Positions 46,701 through 49,700 of a stretch of 64,000 bases of DNA are shown here, piece after piece. The stretch is from Blastobasis lacticolella (lineage: Eukaryota > Arthropoda > Insecta > Lepidoptera > Blastobasidae). The translations under genes and the position numbers were made by a program. The stretch is from NCBI GenBank assembly GCA_905147135.1, contig LR990043.1:9831057-9895056 (forward strand), given 5' to 3'. The notes under the pieces were generated by a model. It ran no database searches. It had not been told where the DNA came from and saw only the letters and a list, made by a program, of their open reading frames with translations. Positions within the stretch are counted from its first letter, which is position 1. Every line of letters begins with the position of its first letter.

Positions 46701-49700
46701 GGCAATTTTTTTTAATCTGGGCTCGCTCATTTAGTAGTGAATACCTATAATTAGAAGATACCTATAATTTTGACTTCTAATAATATTAAAAAATCTCTTT
46801 AACCATACTGTAATTAATATACAACGGTAATAGTAAGTGCTAAGAAACTACTACGAAAGTGCAATAATAGGTATGTAAAGCGTGCATTATTTAAGTATAA
46901 GTAGTTTAAGTAATAAAAATAAAAGTACAAAGTATTAGAAAATTACTATAGAGTATTGGAAACAGTAAAATTCACTGATAAATAATAGATATACTAGACA
47001 TGTAAATACTTAAATAGTCAATAGGTATAAATTATTCCATTAGCTTCGTAAGTTTAAAGCCTCGTCTCTCCCAAAATGCTGCGCCCAACCGGGTCTGTAT
47101 TGTATGTACATAACAATGTTATTGTATTATCTTTATGGAAGCTAATAAATATAAATATGAATGTACATCATCTATCTATAAGTACTATATAGGACTGTAC
47201 CAAAACCGTGTCTGTACATTGAAGGTATTTCAGAAAAAAATAGTCTGCTTACTGAGACGTAAGCTGACCCAACAATGATTTTTTTGTCTGTTTGTGTGTC
47301 TGCCTGTCTATCTCTGCGCTCATCATTCATAAACCGCTGAATGGATTGTAATTGAGTTCAGTTCAGTAGATTGGTAGAACTTCAAATTTAAGCTATATTT
47401 CATCTAATTCATAATAGTTCATTTAAAATGGTCGCGCGGGCAAAACCTATAAAAACAAATTCCGCGTGGACGAAGTCGCGGGTAAAAGCTAGGAGACAAT
47501 AAGATCTGAACCTACTCGCCCAACTTTTTTCACTAATAACAAACTTTACTATTCCGACAATATGAAGATAATCTCCGATTCTATCCAGTCAGGAATGTAC
47601 ACGTACTAACATTCAACCTAACTTCTTAGGAAGAATATTACCAAGTACGGGTACCTACTTTGATACCGGGATTTCCCATGAGTATGGGCGAAAAGGGAAT
47701 TGGAAGCAAAAAAACACTGAAAGAAACAACATTTTGATCCAGTAGAATATACACCTGTCCACTAAAATCACGTGCTGGACAGAGAGTCCAATAGAATCAC
47801 CCAGGTATGCTCAGATGGTCTTAGTGGATACCATGAATGTTCGCCGGCGCGCGATGGACGATTTCGATACGGTTGTTCTTATCTTTGTTTCATTAAAATC
47901 GATGTTCAGTAGTTTGGATATATTTGAGTATTAGGTTTATAGACTTTGTCAAGAGTTTTCCTACATCTGTCACTACACATTGCAACTTACCAGCTGGCAA
48001 TGTGTTATGTTTTGAATAATTTATTAGTAGACTCTGTGCGAGCCAAGTACCTAAAGATCATTAAATGTTCCTCCTCAACTCCAAATGTTCATAACCTACT
48101 CCAAAAATCGTTAAGACCTGCCTGTATGTATAATGAACAACGTCAGATGCTCTGATCATCAGCAATCAAAGATAATTATTTTTCCAGCCGTACCTGCCAG
48201 TCCGGGAATAAACCGGGAACCGGGACCGGGAATAAATAAAATCATTGTGGTCTATTGTATTCAAAAACAAACTTTTAGTTTTTACCATATTTGCTGAGTC
48301 AGCTATATGCTTTAGGCAACGAGTTTGCTTCTGCGAACCGTGGCGTACTGTTCTTGTACTTACATATTAAATTTTCTTCTCTAAGTACGTTTTTGAGTTT
48401 TTTCAGAAGGTCATTTTAAACGGGGCCAAACACGGAAGAGCATTTTTCGATTTTATAAATAAAACACAATCAGACCGAGTATGTAACGAGTAGGTACACT
48501 ACATCCGTGGTAGCCTTGGCGTGATGGATATCGCAGACAAGATTGAAAAGGCTCGCTTTCGCTGGTTTAGTCACGTGTTGCGCAATCCCCAAGTGAAAAC
48601 CCAAGCCTGCCCTAGTCCAGTATCAGGAAAGAGGTTCCGAGATGACCTAAGACATGTGATGGATTGACATAGCTGAGTCGAAAGCGAGAGCTAACGGCTT
48701 ACAACGGGATGATGCCGAAAGGAAGACCAGGTGAAGTAGATAAGAAAGAGTAGGACCCTGGCAGAAGCCGGGTTTGACCTCTTGGATTATGATGATGAAA
48801 TAAAACAAAATCATAGTCAAATGTCTAGAAGAGACCGCCCGAAACGTCAAGCAAGTCAAGAACAATTAAACAAGTATGAACACACTAGTGCCAGAATCCG
48901 TTGTAGCGGCGATTGCCGTTTACACTTCCGTAGTTTTGACAATCGCCGTCTGACAGACTGGCGCTAGTTCTTATTGTTGTTCGCGCAGAATTTTACATAT
49001 TTGATAAGTATTGTAAAAACCAGCTAGGACTATTTTAGATACACGTTGGGCACGGGCCACTTACGTTGATCTGGGCGCGTCGGACGGAGCACATTTTACA
49101 TTTACTAATCGTCGATCTAATGCTATGCCATACGACAAAATGGCCACGTACGCGACGACATCAAACTATAAACCTTATAGAGGAAAATATATATTTCATC
49201 TATTTCTTAACACTACAGTGCACGCAAGATAACTCTGCCCACGGCTAAAAATGGAACTAAATTTACCAAACATCTAACAAGAACAACTTCCAAAAAAGTG
49301 ATGGCAAAATAAAAGGCAAATGAAAAATTTACATAAGATTTTGAATACCAATGGTAGACATATATTGTGAACAACCAAGATCCTTAAAATTATGATCTAC
49401 CTACCCCAGTGATTTTAATATTATTTGATCATAATTTGTACCCCTCTTTTTTCAAGAGTGATTAATAATTAGTAGTTAGATTAATAATACCTTGTTGCAA
49501 TATTGTTTGATCCACATTCCTAGTAAAGTCTTCAAAATAAACACATCAGTTTAGTGTTAATTGAATTCCAATTGCAGTTTAATCTGAGCAACAGTTTTTT
49601 TTATACTGGGGTAAGGCATACAGGCAGATGGGCCACCTGATAGTAACTGATCTTTGCCACCCATCCACCTGACACCTGCAAAATTTCTCATCATTATTAT